Counted from the first letter of the stretch, positions 33,216 to 45,654 are shown. The stretch: 64,000 bases of DNA from Primula veris (GCA_963682055.1 OY821742.1:30661060-30725059), one strand, 5' to 3'. Translations and numbers: made by a program. Notes: generated by a model not told the origin, from the sequence alone.

Positions 33216-33779
33216 ATGTTGCCAACTTCTTGAGATATCTTGTACTTCTGGAGATATATTGTTTCTCGTTTATCTCCCATTTGTTTCTCTCTCTCCACAT
33301 GACCTGCTTATTCAAATAACCCAAACACAAAGATTTATCATCCTCTGATGTTGATTTTATTATTTTGAATAGGCAGAATACCTAATATCTCACTATTTTT
33401 CAACTTATTGTCCACAAGTACACTTTTGAAAAGATAAGTTTCCCATAAGTTCACTTGTCATTAGTATCCACTCTATTTACAAAAATGCCTTATTTAACAT
33501 AAAACGTTCACTTTCTTTCTCAAAAAATCAAAAACCATGGAATATATATTAAAAATTCAAAATAATTAACAAAAAAACGGAAAATTTAATAAGAAAATCG
33601 AAAAAATGTAAATAAATAAATAAAAGTCTAAACTTGAAAAAAAAAAAAAATCGTTAAAAATTTAATTTTCCAAAATTGCATAAAAAGTGCATAAAATGTG
33701 CATAAAAAATGTATAAAATGTGTATTTTGGTCAGTAAAAGTGTATAAAAAGTTTATAAAATGTGCATAAAATGATGCAG
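33216..33779. other. AT-rich spacer with short GTGCATAAAA repeats
   Basis: There is no gene. From 33670 to 33779 a 10-14-bp theme (GTGCATAAAATGTGTATAAAA) repeats irregularly, resembling in texture the minisatellite at 45655-46430. Confidence 0.6.
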
Positions 33780-34130
33780 GAGCATAATATTAATTAATCA
33801 GTTGTTTCCTTTATAATAAATGTTTCCTTTTAATAAGTGTTTTATTTTTGATAAATTTGTTATGCTGAGATCTTTTTCCTTCTATGATCAGGGTTTTAGG
33901 GTTTCCTTAGACTATTATAAATAAGTGATACCAGAGCCAAAACCTATGACAAAAAAAATGGTTGGCCGTGACAGAATTCAAGGGGGGTGAGGAAATCAAG
34001 GTCAACAAACTGAGATAGCTGATCAGTTGAGGCGTATGGTTGCTGATTTGTCGTGAACAGTTCTTGCTATTCAGCGATAGGGAAGAGCGGAAGCCCGTAC
34101 AGAGGCATTCGAGCGAAACCGCGATCCTTA
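33780..34130 (+). mobile_element. LTR-retrotransposon remnant with gag start
   Basis: A primer-site-like GTGATACCAGAGCCAAAACC at about 33928 is followed by ATG at 33959. The frame is broken by TGA/TAG codons and reads VGRDRI, then QTEIADQLRRMVADLS, then EARTEAFERN. This resembles the N-terminus of gypsy-type gag proteins. The preceding 140 bp could be an LTR tail. Nothing else of the element remains next to it. Confidence 0.45.
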
Positions 34131-34159
34131 AACTGCATGCACAAAAAAAAAAAGTAAAT

Positions 34160-34690
34160 TGTTCAGTTGAAAGTTAATATTGTTTAGTTGAAATGCATAT
34201 AGTTTGATACATATTTACAATTCAATTTAAACTGCATGCACTTCAGCTCAAAGTTTATATAAGTTGGGTTTAAAGTGGATGCACATCATGTTAAAGGGAA
34301 GTTTATAAGTTGGGTGGATTCGAGCTATCAGGCTCAAATCTTGCAGCCTAGTAAGGAAAAATATCATAAAGTTGCATGATAAATCGAATCAACTTATAGT
34401 AGCCCGTTTATAACACAAAAACCAAACGAGATCTTTTTAAGGGAACTCTGTACTAACTATAATTTTCTAAAAACCAAACTATTAAGACTAGTAATATCTT
34501 CGATTATAAATTTTTTTTGCCACAAATATCTAGATACAGACTATAACTAATAGAGTTAACTTGAAAATATAGAATTAGTATAAATTATGGATTTCAATTA
34601 ATACCGTTACACTGTATTGTCTAGTACTAAGAAACATTGTTTGTTCTATCAAAACTGAATTGTCTAAAAAAAGAAAATAAACGAAAGAAT
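34160..34690. repeat. Duplicated block (sister at 37545-38170)
   Basis: The two blocks share ATAGTTTGATACATAT, GGTTTAAAGTGGATGCACATCATGTTAAA, GGAAAAATATCATA, AATCGAATCAACTTATAGTA and GGGAACTCTGTACTAACTATA. There is no gene in either. The LINE fragment and the LTR at 35381 lie between the two copies. Confidence 0.8.
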
Positions 34691-34709
34691 AATAACTGAA
34701 TTGTCTATC

Positions 34710-35055
34710 TGTTTGTTGTGCAAGAATGGGGTTGAGAACATGGATCATCTTTTCTTTAACTGTGAAGTTTCCGATGGTACTATTCTGAACATTTTGAATA
34801 AAGGTGATATCAAAGACAGAGGCAACACCTGAACTAATTAGATAAATTGGTTCCTTAGTCACTGCAGAGGGAAAAAGCTAGTCTATTTCCTTTGCAAGTT
34901 TTTTTTTCTTCTTGTTCTGTTTATGCCATTTGGAGACTTAGGAATGAAGTCAAGCATGGTCTCAACTCGTTCAACATTAACATTATTATCCAGAACATTG
35001 TGATTATGATAAGAGTTAAGCTTTTGAAGCTTAAAAATGTCCCTTTTAGCAAATC
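34710..35055 (+). pseudogene. LINE (L1-type) reverse-transcriptase C-terminal fragment with zf-RVT
   Basis: From 34710 the frame reads CLLCKNGVENMDHLFFNCE, the zinc-binding region that closes plant non-LTR reverse transcriptases (CxxC...HLFFxC). After frame changes another frame reads VYAIWRLRNEVKHGL, the usual helix following it. The sequence has internal stops and short indels, so only a dead 3' piece remains. Confidence 0.85.
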
Positions 35056-35380
35056 AAATAACTAATCATTTGTATAGAGTGAATAAGAAAAGATTTTATT
35101 TAGCTAAATTTAAGTAATAGAACAAATATTTTCATAAGGTGGTATCTTTTTAAAAACAAATCACACGCAATTTGAAAAGATAATTACCTTTCTTTAATGC
35201 TAAAATATTCTCAAAACATATAACATATCTGTATAAAAACATGAGAATATCATCTTCATTAATAAAATATTTTACAAATCAAATAAATGCAGAAAACACA
35301 GGTTCTGTAGAAATCTGCATAAGCAGGTTGCAACTGCCAGTTGAAACCAGTAATACCAGTAACTTTTTCTGCAAACCTAA
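35056..35380. other. Intergenic, no gene seen
   Basis: AT-rich spacer between the LINE fragment and the LTR at 35381. I see no motif or repeat of note. Confidence 0.5.
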
Positions 35381-37090
35381 TGTTGGAAAACATGTTATAA
35401 ACATGGGTGTTCTGAATGGTCAATGGACCATATTTGAGTCAATATTCGATGCGACAACTCAGAATTTCTGAAGCCGTACTCAAAGCATTTGAGTAGCTCG
35501 TGCGACGAGCTTCACAGCGGTATATCGCATGACCTATTTGGAGAATGAGTGTGAATGATAATTGGCCTCGAAGGTTGGTACTCGAAAGAGGAATAAAACC
35601 AATGCTGAAAAATGGAAAAAGAGATGGGATTTAAACCATGAGGGTTATCCCACATTGTGAAATCATGAGTGATTTTCACAATATAAATACAAGTCCATCC
35701 CATGTAGTTATTAAACTATCATGGGACGCGGGATGCGGGCCTTGTGCCTTGGGATTTGGGGAATGTCTCGGTTCTTGGATCTTGTACTAAACTGAAAAAG
35801 AGAGTTTTGTATATTTACAAGAGTAGTCCCTAAATTTCCAGCAAGGTTGTAACTCCTGCAATGATGGAGGCAAATTCTGGGGGTGTAACTCCCAGAATTG
35901 ATTGACCACATTTAAGTCTGCGGTTTCAGAATCCTCTATAAGATGCAGCTTCCCCCTCTCATTCTGGATACCAATTCACACGACACAGCATAAGCATCAT
36001 ACTAGAGAGAGAGAATCGCACCACCAACAGCTTGACCTGTGGTTCGGTGCCATTTCCATACGAGCCACTCTGTGAGACGTTGTACCTTGGGAACAAAGTC
36101 GCAGAACCAGAAACACTAAGTTGGTGGTTCGGGAAATATTGTTAAAGGGAAACTGCTCAGCAGTTGTCTCGTCTAAAATATTTCCAGTCCGGTTTAATTA
36201 TTTTTCTTACATTTCAGTTCTTTACATTCTGTAATTTATTTTCCAGTACTGTTTCAATTTATGTATTTACATTTCAGTCCTGTAATTTTCCTTTCTGTAT
36301 ATTTCTATGCTGTAATTTTCAATTTTCTAATTTACTTTCCTGTATTTACAGAAACAGTTCAGCAGTTTATTAATTATACTATTCTGTCTGGCTGTTTTCT
36401 TTAATTGTTAAACAGTCCAGCAGTTTAGTAATTATACTATTCTGTCTGATAGTTTCAAACAATTACAATTCAGTCCAGCAGTTTAATAATTTATATTAAA
36501 TCTGTCTGGAATTTAAATTAATGTAATTTTAATTCTGTTGGGTAAGGAATTGTAATTTATATTTCAATTGTGAGAAATAAATTGTTTTTTCCATTTAGTC
36601 CCAGTCTTTTCAATTATTGCTTTTCGATATAGTAAAAACCAACAATCTTAAACAATATGCGTTTTCTGGTTTTACTAAAATTCGAAAAGGGAAAAGACTT
36701 TTCTTTTTTTATTTGTTTGTAGACGTCTCGGAGTTTATTCTTGCAAAAATCATTGCTATTTTATTAGAAATTGAAATTTGCGAATAGAATAACTCCGATT
36801 GGATTTTATTCGATTTATTATAAAAAAGCGTTCTTAGTGAAATCAAAAGCAATTTGATTTTCACGTTAGAATCTCGTTTATTGTTCATAAGGCGCCCTTC
36901 TTTTGAGCAAAACTAATTAATTTATAATTAGTATTTGCAATTAAGAATATTAGTATTCTTTCGAGAAAATAATATATTTTATATTGTCATTTCAGATGAC
37001 AAATGAGGATCAAACACCCATCGTTCCTTCGGGAAACGTGCATGGCGTAGTTGTTGTTGGCAGTAGCTAAAACACTACGAGCGCTGCGAG
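35381..37090 (+). mobile_element. LTR-retrotransposon remnant: 5' LTR plus start of interior
   Basis: The LTR spans 35381-36644 (TGTTGG...CCAACA) and is the relative of the solo LTR at 1193-2555. Both share the opening ~120 bp region, a TATA-like CTCTATAAGATG (near 35935), the AGAGAGAGA leader and the CTGTAATTT-rich tail. The flanks CCTAA and ATCTT do not match, so it is not a solo LTR. The ~440 bp after it appear to be interior. It includes an ATG at about 36996 (MTNEDQTPIVPSGN) that soon reaches a stop, like a gag N-terminus. No 3' LTR follows. Confidence 0.7.
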
Positions 37091-37544
37091 TGGGGGAACA
37101 TGCTCAGGCTGAGGCCGAAGCTGCGGCAGCAAAGGTTGTGGCCAATGCAGCTACGGCATATGTGTTTATGTGTGAATGGGTATATGCCATGTGTTTGTTT
37201 CTTTCATTTTCTTGTTATATGAAAAGCTAGATACATGCATGTTTTATACCAAAAAACATATCAAGAGTTACATGTCACTAATGCCATAAATGGGGGGCAA
37301 TTAAAATTGTAAGTTACACAATTAAATTGCATTCACTTACAAAAGCCGTTCCGGTTTTCCAACATATAATTCATTACAGAATGTATATATTTCAGACAAA
37401 AGGGCATGTAATAGTTAACCACAAAAAATGTATATTGTTCGGTCGTAATTTAATATAGTTTAGTTTTTTTTTTTTTTTTTTAAGGACATGACCTTTATTG
37501 AAGCATAACAGAAGCAAAACATATCCGTATTATGGGACTAATAT
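37091..37544. other. Spacer with antisense poly(A) retroposon tail
   Basis: A T18 run at about 37464-37481 is followed by AAGGACATGACCTTTATTGAAGC. On the minus strand this reads as a 3' end with an AATAAAG-type signal and a poly(A) tail, as left by a LINE. Nothing else is recognisable. Confidence 0.5.
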
Positions 37545-38170
37545 AGTTTAGGTGAAATGCATATAGATTGATAAAAACCATATATATATGGTTTGATACA
37601 AATATACATACACTTCATCTTGAAGGTTATATAAGTCAGATTTAAAGTAGATGCACATCATGTTAAAGCGTGTGTTTTTTCTTTTAAAGTAAAAAAAAGT
37701 TTCAAAAGTTGTGTGGATTCGAACCATCAGGCTCTTGATCCTCGGTTCCGGTTCAATCGCTTTTAACATTTTGACCTTGTGGATCTTTTCCAATTTTCAA
37801 ATGATGGAAAAGGAAAAAATATACTCAAATCAGCCTGGTAAGGAAAAATATCATAGTTACTTGTTAGATAAATCGAATCAACTTATAGTAACCTGTATAC
37901 AACACAAAAACAAAAGGAGAGCTTTTTAAGGGAACTCTGTACTAACTATAGTTTTCTAAAAACCAAACTATTCAGACCAGTAACATCTTTTTTTTATGCC
38001 ACAATATATCTTGATACGGACTATTATTAATAGAGTTAACTTGAAAATATAGAATGTATAAATTGTAGATTTCAATTAATACAGTTACATTGTACTTTTG
38101 CCTAGTACCCTGCAGTAACATTGTTTTTTTCTATGAAAACTGAATTATCTTAAAAAAGAAAATCGATTAA
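37545..38170. repeat. Duplicated block (sister at 34160-34690)
   Basis: It matches the block at 34160 through the AATCGAATCAACTTATAGTA and GGGAACTCTGTACTAACTATA landmarks, with extra bases around 37725-37810. The GGATTCGAACC at 37714 reads GGTTCGAATCC on the minus strand, an exact tRNA-type B box. No matching A box or tRNA fold is evident. Confidence 0.75.
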
Positions 38171-38279
38171 AGAATAATAACTGGATCTCGCAAACAAGGA
38201 TATGTTGACATGTCATCACGAATTTCTTAGTATATAAAGTGGCCTTATTCACAGTTTTTTAACAATTCAAATCATCAGG

Positions 38280-39800
38280 GTTTGCATTTTGCATAAACTA
38301 CAAAGCTGCTATCATTGTGGTTGGACTACAACTCAAATTATCCTTTAAGTCATATATATTCACTTTTTTATATCTTCTATGGTTAGATTAATTTATACTT
38401 CTGTCAAATTGTTAAATTGATCTTTCTGTTTTTGTAACATGTGTACGTACGTATACATTGTGTTTTGCAGTTTGAGCTTTTCAATCAGTTTCCGTACAAT
38501 AGTTACATTAAGTGCAACCTAGGTTAAAATTTGTCATATGGGATTGTTGGTTGATAATATAGATTTGTTGCCTGTATTATGAACTCATTTGGAATATTCA
38601 ACAAAATTTATTGTGATGCCCTAAAAGTTTTCGAATGTCGGGACTTAGTAAATTCTTTTAACACCCTATTAAATCTCACCGATCGGCCTACTTTAACTGG
38701 TAACATTTAAAAAATGTACAACTTGTAGTAGTTTATGGAATTGACGTTTTGAATTCCTCAATCTTCCATTGATTTGTAAGTGTATAAATAATGTGATAAT
38801 TTGTATGTAAATCAGCTAAAACCAGTAACACTAATTTGATGAGTAAAGTATCTTTTGCCATTGAAATTGAAATAAAATTGAACGAGCAATAGAATTGGTT
38901 TCTCTTTAGGCTTAATACTTTTTCAGCATAATCTGGTATGGGTGGAAACCGTTTTCAGTGTTCACTTTGGATGGTAACAAAACTTTCAAGTTGTTGAGTT
39001 CATGAAGTTCATCCATTTTTTACAAATCATTCTGGTTTGCATTTTGCATAAACTACAAAGCTGTCATCACTTTGGAAGGACTACAACTCCAATTATCTTT
39101 TAATATCTTTTTTATGGTTAGATTTATTGATACTTCTTTTAAATTGTTAAGTTGATCTTTCTGTTTTTGTAACATGTGTACATACGTATTTAATTATTGT
39201 GTGTCGGAGTTTGATCTTTTCAATCGATTTCCATACGATAGTTACATTAAGTGCAACCTAGGTTAAATTTTGTCTTATGAGATTGTTTATAATCTAGATT
39301 TGTTGCCTGTATTATGAACTCATTAGGAATATACGACATAATTTATATTGATATCCTAAAAGTTTTCGAAAGTTGGGACTTAGGAAATTCTCTTATTAAA
39401 TCTCACCGATTGACCTAGTTTAAGTGGTAAAATTTACAACTGTACAACTTGTTGTAGTTGATGAAATTGACGTTTTGAATTCCTCAATTTTCCATTGAGG
39501 TTAAATTATAAGTATGTAAATGATGTGTTTATTTGTATGTAAATCAGCTAAAACCAGTAGCACTAATTTGATATATGGAGTTATTGAATGCTACAAATGT
39601 AACATTAATTTGATGACTAAAGTACGTATATTTTGCCATTGAAATTGAAAATAATTTAAACTGAGCAATAGAATTGGTGTCTCTTTAGGATTATACTTTT
39701 ATAGTATTATCTGGTATGGGTCGAAACCGTTTTCAGTTTTCACTTTGGATTGTAACAAAACTTACAAGTTCATGAAGTTCATCCAATGGTTTTTCCTGTT
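38280..39800. repeat. Tandem pair of ~750-bp repeats (third copy at 47990-48830)
   Basis: Unit 1 (about 38280-39015) and unit 2 (about 39030-39800) both run from TTTGCATTTTGCATAAACTACAAAGCTG through CTTTCTGTTTTTGTAACATGT. They continue through GATTTGTTGCCTGTATTATGAACTCATT and AAATCAGCTAAAACCAG to CTGGTATGGGTGGAAACCG. The third copy at 47990-48830 is complete. They contain no convincing gene. A short minus-strand frame around the last landmark is open in one copy but not clearly conserved. The nature of this repeat is unknown. Confidence 0.85.
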
Positions 39801-41039
39801 GTTAGTTCCTGTGCATAATAAATTTAAATGAAGCAAACTCGCCACAAAAATATTGGTACAATTTATTACTAGCAGACAGACACGCTCTTCTTGTGAATCT
39901 ATTTTTTCCGAAACCTTCTCACTTGCATAGTTTCAGTATATCGTAACAAATACTACGTGAGAACTCGAAAAACAATAGGTCTTTAATCACCTTTGTTTGT
40001 AGAGAGCATATACAAATTATAACATCCCAAGGAAATTATATTTCAATATTTTAATTATTATTTATTGGTCAAGCCAGTTTACCAGGGGAAGCGTCAGCTA
40101 AAAAAATGATAGAAAATGAGGAAGATGGAGAGGCAGAAGCGGAAGAAGATAAGGATAAAGATGATGAACCAACTCATCAACTAGCTCCTAGCTTTCAGAA
40201 GCGAATAAGTAATTTACCAGGTATTAATACAATCTATAATGGTATTATACTTTTTTCTCCTTAGGATTTAGCTATAGAATGGTTGTTTTTTTTCGAAGCA
40301 CATGAAAATTCTCACTAGAATTTTTTTATTGCAGATTTTAAGTGGGGAATTCTCCTTAAGTTTTAATAACAACTCCGTTTTATTCAACAAGCGAGTGTTC
40401 TCCTGTTTTTTATTGAATGCTTAACTAAGGAGATCTTCGTTTCACCTCCATTTAGATCAATAATTTTATTTTTTATTTTGAAAATATAGATTAACTTTTT
40501 ATTTGAGAGTTAGGAAAACCGGAAGCAAGTCATGGGTATTTAGTTAATTTGATAGTTTATTTACATAATAAAGAGGATCAAGGTATGTTTCCAAATCTTT
40601 TAAAATTTAAATATATACTCTTGGAAATATGCAGCTAGATTGTACACATTTTGTTTTTAATATTTCTGTCTTAATTAGTAGTTGAAGTATTTTGATTTGA
40701 ATTTAGCTAATTTGGTTGTAAAAAGCTGGGTTTGGTCTCATGTTTCGTATGGAATAAAGAAGTTTGTTTGTTTAAACAAAATCTTTTAAAATTTAGTTCC
40801 AAATGAAGGTAAAATTTCCAAATCTTTTAAAATTAGAATTAACTTATTTCTGATCAAAATAAAAAACAAACACATCTATTATAACTACAACATACTAAAC
40901 ATGGTGTTTAGCGATAGCGTCCAAAATAAAAAATTACAATAACCATAAAAACTTTCCGGACTCTTAGTTTCAATTTACCATATTGCAGCAACTATGTACA
41001 GTAAATATCCGTTATTATGTTCCCTGCTCCCAAAAATAT
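39801..41039. repeat. Copy of the acidic-segment repeat; otherwise no gene
   Basis: 40020-40340 matches 49290-49930 and 19200-19400, including the acidic coding-like stretch (about 40105-40225, ending in SFQKRISNLP). A T/C-rich tract follows, then TTTTTTATTGCAGATTTTAAGTGGGGAATTCTCCTTA, which looks like a splice acceptor and exon start. 40350-41039 has no gene. Confidence 0.55.
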
Positions 41040-41510
41040 TCATATGCTCGTTGGAAGGTAGACCCTGAAAGTACTTCTCATGGAAGCGACTTTCGCGCGG
41101 CAAGTAGGACAGCTGAAAACAGGCTCTACTGGTGGGGTTGGAGGTAGAGGTAGAGGTGGTTCCACTCTTACTGCATACTCTTCTACTATTCGGCTAGGAC
41201 CCGCCAAGAATTCATAAAGATCGCAGTATATTATTGTATGACCAGAAGGAATTATCATCTGGTTGTCGTGACTGCCGAGAGTAACTGTATGCATTGGCTC
41301 TTCTGATTCTACATCAATTACAATTGCTGTTTCACGGGATCTTCTAGACTTGTTTTTTGCGCATACAAAATCCCTGGAGGAAGATATAAGAACTTCATCA
41401 TCTGATGCATCAACATCAATTGGCACATGCGGCAGTGAACCGCCTTGTTGGTGAGCAACTGAAGCTAGAGCCCTGTGGCCCCTGCTATGTTCCTCTCCAA
41501 GGTGGTACAT
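41040..41510 (-). pseudogene. RNF4-like RING E3 ligase with the RING core deleted
   Basis: The 156-codon frame from ATG 41510 carries IDVDASDDEVLISSSRDF and AIVIDVESEE, hydrophobic-acidic patches that resemble SUMO-interacting motifs. A Pro-rich linker leads into EPVFSCPTCRAKV, and the protein ends FRVYLPTSI. Plant RNF4-type SUMO-targeted ubiquitin ligases begin their RING with FSCPIC and end it with CPTCR...RVYLP. Here the first and last Cys pairs appear collapsed into one, so the ~40 residues between are missing and the ligase fold cannot form. The frame is otherwise open. It lies next to repeated non-coding blocks, like the other gene fragments. Confidence 0.7.
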
Positions 41511-41887
41511 AGTTTAACACAATTGGAAAATATCTAAGTGTGACATAACTTTGACTGCCAATTAAAGTAAGAAATAGAACTTAATCAGTGTCCTTTCATT
41601 ATTCTGAATTTCTTCGAGGGTGATATTATCATGTGGCTACAAGCTTGTCGTAACAAGAGAATGAAAAAGATATGCTTTAGTGTTCTTATGTCTATTTAGT
41701 GGAAGGGTCCATTTTTTAGTGTTATTATCAGTTGAAAGCTGCAACTAAACAAGGCCATAGTATATACAAAATTCTTTGTATTACATAATTGACAAATTTT
41801 GTTTTTCTCAAGTATTAAAAGACTATTGTCAATGCATGGATAATGTTATATATCTATTTACACTAATATCGGTATTCACTGATACAG
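41511..41887. repeat. Non-coding repeated block
   Basis: It matches 30480-30720 (GGTACATAGTTTAACA, ATTATCATGTGGCTACAAGCTTGTCGTAACAAGAGAATG) and ends in CACTAATATCGGTATTCACTGATACAG. The latter precedes the SDE3-like exon here and at 50001. Confidence 0.7.
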
Positions 41888-42240
41888 GATGAGATGAGAG
41901 GATATGACATGGAGTGCGTCTCTTTTGGGAGGAAGAGTTTCTATCTGACCCTTGAGGTACCTGGACTGACGGAGAAAAGGCCATCGCTTGTTTTTGGAGA
42001 TTTTATATTTGCTAAACTTGCGTCTGATGATGCATATGATACAACTCGCCAATACCAACGAGATCATCAATATACCTGCGGAATTGGGCACATTTGACCC
42101 AACCTATGAGAGGGAAGATGAACTCAAGCGCAAAACAAGGTAAGATGTGGCTTAAGCGCAAAATGACGCTCCAACCAACAATTTTTCGCAACCCTCTCCT
42201 GTAGTTTGTCCACACGTAAGGCGTAAGCATGTTATGGATA
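41888..42240 (+). pseudogene. SDE3-like RNA helicase exon fragment, plus unknown coding piece
   Basis: Directly after ACTGATACAG (acceptor-like) the frame reads DEMRGYDMECVSFGRK, then FYLTLEVPGLTEKRPSLVFG, then DFIFAKLASDDAYDTT. This is the segment just before the helicase core of plant SDE3 (MOV10 family), an RNA helicase acting in RNA silencing in the cytoplasm. The helicase motifs themselves are absent. From about 42056 a second coding-like piece follows (reading AELGTFDPTYERE) that I cannot assign. The intron-exon border suggests genomic capture. Copies at 50001 and 32341/33085 are siblings. Confidence 0.8.
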
Positions 42241-42385
42241 TTGCTGAAGATGAAGACGAATAAGTGTTTTACCAGATTTGTAAACTATAATGTTTCTTTC
42301 CTTTACGATGTACTTTAATTATAATTACCAGTTCTGAAACGCAGAATATAAGAGAGTTTACTAAAGAATTGTATGGTTGCAGCTT
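42241..42385 (+). repeat. Third, older copy of the copy A/B segment (start only)
   Basis: AGTGTTTTACCAGATTTGTAAACTATAATGTTTCTTTCCTTTACGATGTACTT continues to CAGCTT and matches the beginning of copies A (1-130) and B (50530-50660), with more differences than A and B show to each other. The match stops at about 42385. Confidence 0.85.
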
Positions 42386-43700
42386 CACAACAAAAAAGGT
42401 CTCGATTAGTGACAAAATAACACAGAAGCAGACGCTTTTGTTTCAAAATTGACAAGAAAATGAGTCCGTTTAGTGACAAAAAACGCTTCGCTAAAGACAA
42501 CAATAGAATAGCGACGAATTTGATACAAAAGCTTTTCAACCCAAATTCAATGGTCAAACCTTTGATTTTTTTTTTATTCATTTGCGATTACTTGTGGACA
42601 TATTAGCGACAAAATTAATTAAAATTTGGACCCCAGTAGTTCATTTGAAAAGTCAAACAAACAGTCTGAATCTAATCCGTGGTTAATAAGTTTCTTTATC
42701 TTTGTTGGCAAGTCAACTGAAATGCCAGTTACATGGAACCATGTCTTTGTCACAGTTCTGCTGCAATTTAGTTGCCACATGAATAAATATTTTAAGAATT
42801 TCTTTTGTGGGACCCAACGGATAACGGAATTTAAGTTTCGTCATTAAACCATCGTTGATGTCTCACAAATTAGCGTCGGACTCTGGTTTTGTTTTTAGTG
42901 AGGTGAGGAGCAGCAGGGGAACATGGTCACTTAATCACCGGTTTGTGATCCGTTTATACGTGGTCTCTATTTCATCGTTAACTATACAACATTAATTGGA
43001 TTTCATCACTTATTTGTTTCTATTCATTCGCTAAGTTGCATACAAACACTTTGATACGGATTAGACGCGGTATTCATTCGGATATTACATATTCAGGAAA
43101 TTTCAAATAAATACATAATCAATTTATTTTGACAAATCAAATGATTTACATCTTATTAAAACTAAATTGAGCAAATTTATAACAAAAATAACTTTTTTAT
43201 CAACATTGTGCCTAATAATATATCTATACGTATACTTTTAACTATGTGTAGTATTTACTAAAAACTATTCTAATGATATTTGTATATTATATGAACTATT
43301 AATGTTTTATAAAGTAATATGCATAGGATTTAGTGTTTAGGGGCTGTGGTTTTGTTTATGTGTATAATGATTATTAACAAAATATATTTGGATTTTGTAT
43401 AACGAAAGATATTATGAAACTTTAGAATTTGTCGGTATGTGATGAAAAGCGAGGACGTCTAATAATTGTATATAAATATGACTTAGTAATTAAAATTAGT
43501 CAAATTTATAAAACACCTATTTCTTATAACATAATTTTATATTATAAATTTATCAATTTTAAGCAATTTGGAATTTCTTGAGTATGTTTGTTTTTAATAT
43601 TATATATATGAGATTCTTCTATTTTTGTAATAATAATTTATTATTGAAACTTAAATAATTGTTAAATAAATAAAGTATAAGAATTTAGTGCTAGATTATT
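42386..43700. other. AT-rich spacer, possible non-autonomous DNA element, no gene
   Basis: 42395-42900 begins with GGTCTCGATTAGTGACAAAA, repeats the phrase TTTAGTGACAAAA, and ends with TAGCGTCGGACTCTGGTTTTG and TTTTTAGTGAGG. This gives a faint suggestion of a MITE, but I find no clear inverted ends. 42900-43700 is very AT-rich with nothing recognisable. Confidence 0.35.
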
Positions 43701-43729
43701 AGAGATAGATGTCTATTTTTTTTCTGTAA

Positions 43730-44600
43730 TATCCTATGTTGCTCCGCCGTGATCGTACGTAATTTTTTTGGATTTTACGCGATGCTACAAATTCTAATTT
43801 CGTTTTCATCTATGCTATGTGATATTCCCCTCTTTTGATGTTATATGATGCTCCCTAATTCATTATCCTCTTTGTTCTTATTTTATTTATTTATTTTGAA
43901 ATTTTTAAAAAATTCTTTTTTGATGATGCATAATACTATTTTTATTATTATTTATGTAAATTTTTTGGATTATACGCGATGTTACAAATTCTAATTTCAT
44001 TTTCATTGATGCTATTTGATATTCCACTATTTTGATGCTATATAATTGTAAAGATATCGTGGTAAATAGAAATGAGTTATCCTACATCAGCTATATATGT
44101 AGTACCTATATAGTATATAATCTAAGAGTATCCTCTTTTTTATCACGAATGCCTTTTAAAGCTGTGCGGCTCAAGAGACAAAGACGAAATTGGGCCAAAA
44201 CAGACAATTTTTGTGGTAAGAGACAGATAGTGGTGGTCTGGTCGGAAGACCGGGTCGTTACTATCTAGCCAATGTGGGCACTGGTAACCCCGAAAGGACG
44301 GCGTGTCCGACGAGGACGACGTGCCTGAAGGGGAGAAGAGTGTAATGACCCGGATTTCGTAGGAAAATATCGTAATAAAGAGAACTGAGGTATCACACAT
44401 CACCTAGATATATAGTAACTATATGATATATAAGTTAGGAGTATCGTAATTTTTATCACCAACATCTTTTAAATTCGTGAGGCCCAAGAAGCGGATATGA
44501 AATTAGGACAAAACGGACAGTATTGGTGGTAGGAGCAGATGGTGACGGTCTGGTCGGAGGAACGAGTCATTACAATGATGCTCCCTAATTCTTTATGCTA
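43730..44600. repeat. Interleaved repeats with LTR-like fragments
   Basis: The GATGCTACAAATTCTAATTTCGTTTTCATCTATGCTAT block occurs at about 43780 and again at 43975, and GATGCTCCCTAATTC...ATTTGTTCTTATTTTATTT at 43850 and 44577. A ~180-bp piece (44085-44270), ending GGTCTGGTCGGAAGACCGGGTCGTTAC, is repeated at 44395-44580. Between them lies GTAATGACCCGGATTTCGTAGGAAAATAT. The last two look like decayed gypsy LTR sequence. There is no gene. Confidence 0.5.
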
Positions 44601-45654
44601 TTTGTTCTTATTTTATTTAATTTTTTAAAAAAGTTTTTGTTTGATGCTCCATGGTGTCTATGCATTTCTATTTTATATCTTAAAGGATGTTATTTTTATA
44701 ATTATTTATTTATTTTAATTTTATCTTCTCCTTGTCTTTAAATTTGAAAGTTGAGATATTTTAGTGTGAAAGAGAAAAGTAAAATATAGTTTAAGAGAGA
44801 GAGATTTGAGAAAGGGTATTTTGGTCTATAAAAAACCAGTGTTTTTCAATATTAAGACAATAGCATCGTACAAAACATAAATTCCCCCTTAAAAAAAATT
44901 GTCCAACCCCACATATCTCTCCCCTTTCCTTCCCAAAATTTGCAAATATAAATTAGGGAATTATCCCTTTCAAGGTAAATCGACCCAATACTGTGTATCT
45001 GGGTAACAAAACTTACCAAGAATTCCTTATTTCATTTTTTTTTGTACAATTGTTTTGCATTAGTTAATACTCAAGTATTCTTTGTAGTAATATTGATTAG
45101 TAAGTAAGCCTCTTACTAATCTTTTGATTTTTATATAATTTTTTTTAGTTGATGAACCCAAAAGAAGCGCACACAAGGTGTTCGAGAAATTGTGCGAAAA
45201 TGGTATGTGCCATTTTATACTTTGTTCAAAGTTTTAACAATTACTTTTCGGCCTGCATAGTTCCAAAAGGTGATACCAAACGCGGATATTGGGTTTATAG
45301 TAAAACACGAGTTAATGTAGCGTTGCACATGCAATACGTGCGTCACGTTTACTGGCATATATATATATATATCTATCACAAATACCAACGATCATCTCCA
45401 CGCATCACTCCGGCAAAAATTTAAAATTTTAAAAACTTATTAAAAATTAAAAAACTTATAAAAAATTAAAAAAAAATAAAAAGAACTTATTAATTATTTT
45501 TTTAAACTATCGAAAATTTTTAAAAATTTCTTAAAAATTTAAAAAACCTATTAAAAACATAAAAACTTATAGAAAATAAAATAAAATAAAATAAAAACCT
45601 TATTAAAAATTTTAAAGATTTTAAAAACTTTTAAAAAAAAATTCAAAATAAATA
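44601..45654. other. AT-rich spacer, no gene
   Basis: It contains an AT microsatellite (about 45356-45372) and a long A-rich low-complexity stretch (45420-45650) with repeated AAAACTTATTAAAAATT. No coding evidence. Confidence 0.55.

Noticed and set aside
36645..37090. Second solo LTR with target duplication at 35381-36644
   Set aside because: The flanking five bases (CCTAA and ATCTT) do not match, and interior-like sequence follows the right border, so it is a truncated element.
37714..37724. tRNA gene or SINE from an exact B-box match (minus strand GGTTCGAATCC)
   Set aside because: No A box at the proper distance and no cloverleaf could be traced. The sister block at 34160-34690 has a changed B box.
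42395..42900. MITE or MULE-derived element starting GGTCTCGATTAGTGACAAAA
   Set aside because: Apparent end symmetry is too weak, and no target duplication could be found by eye. It is left as unresolved spacer.
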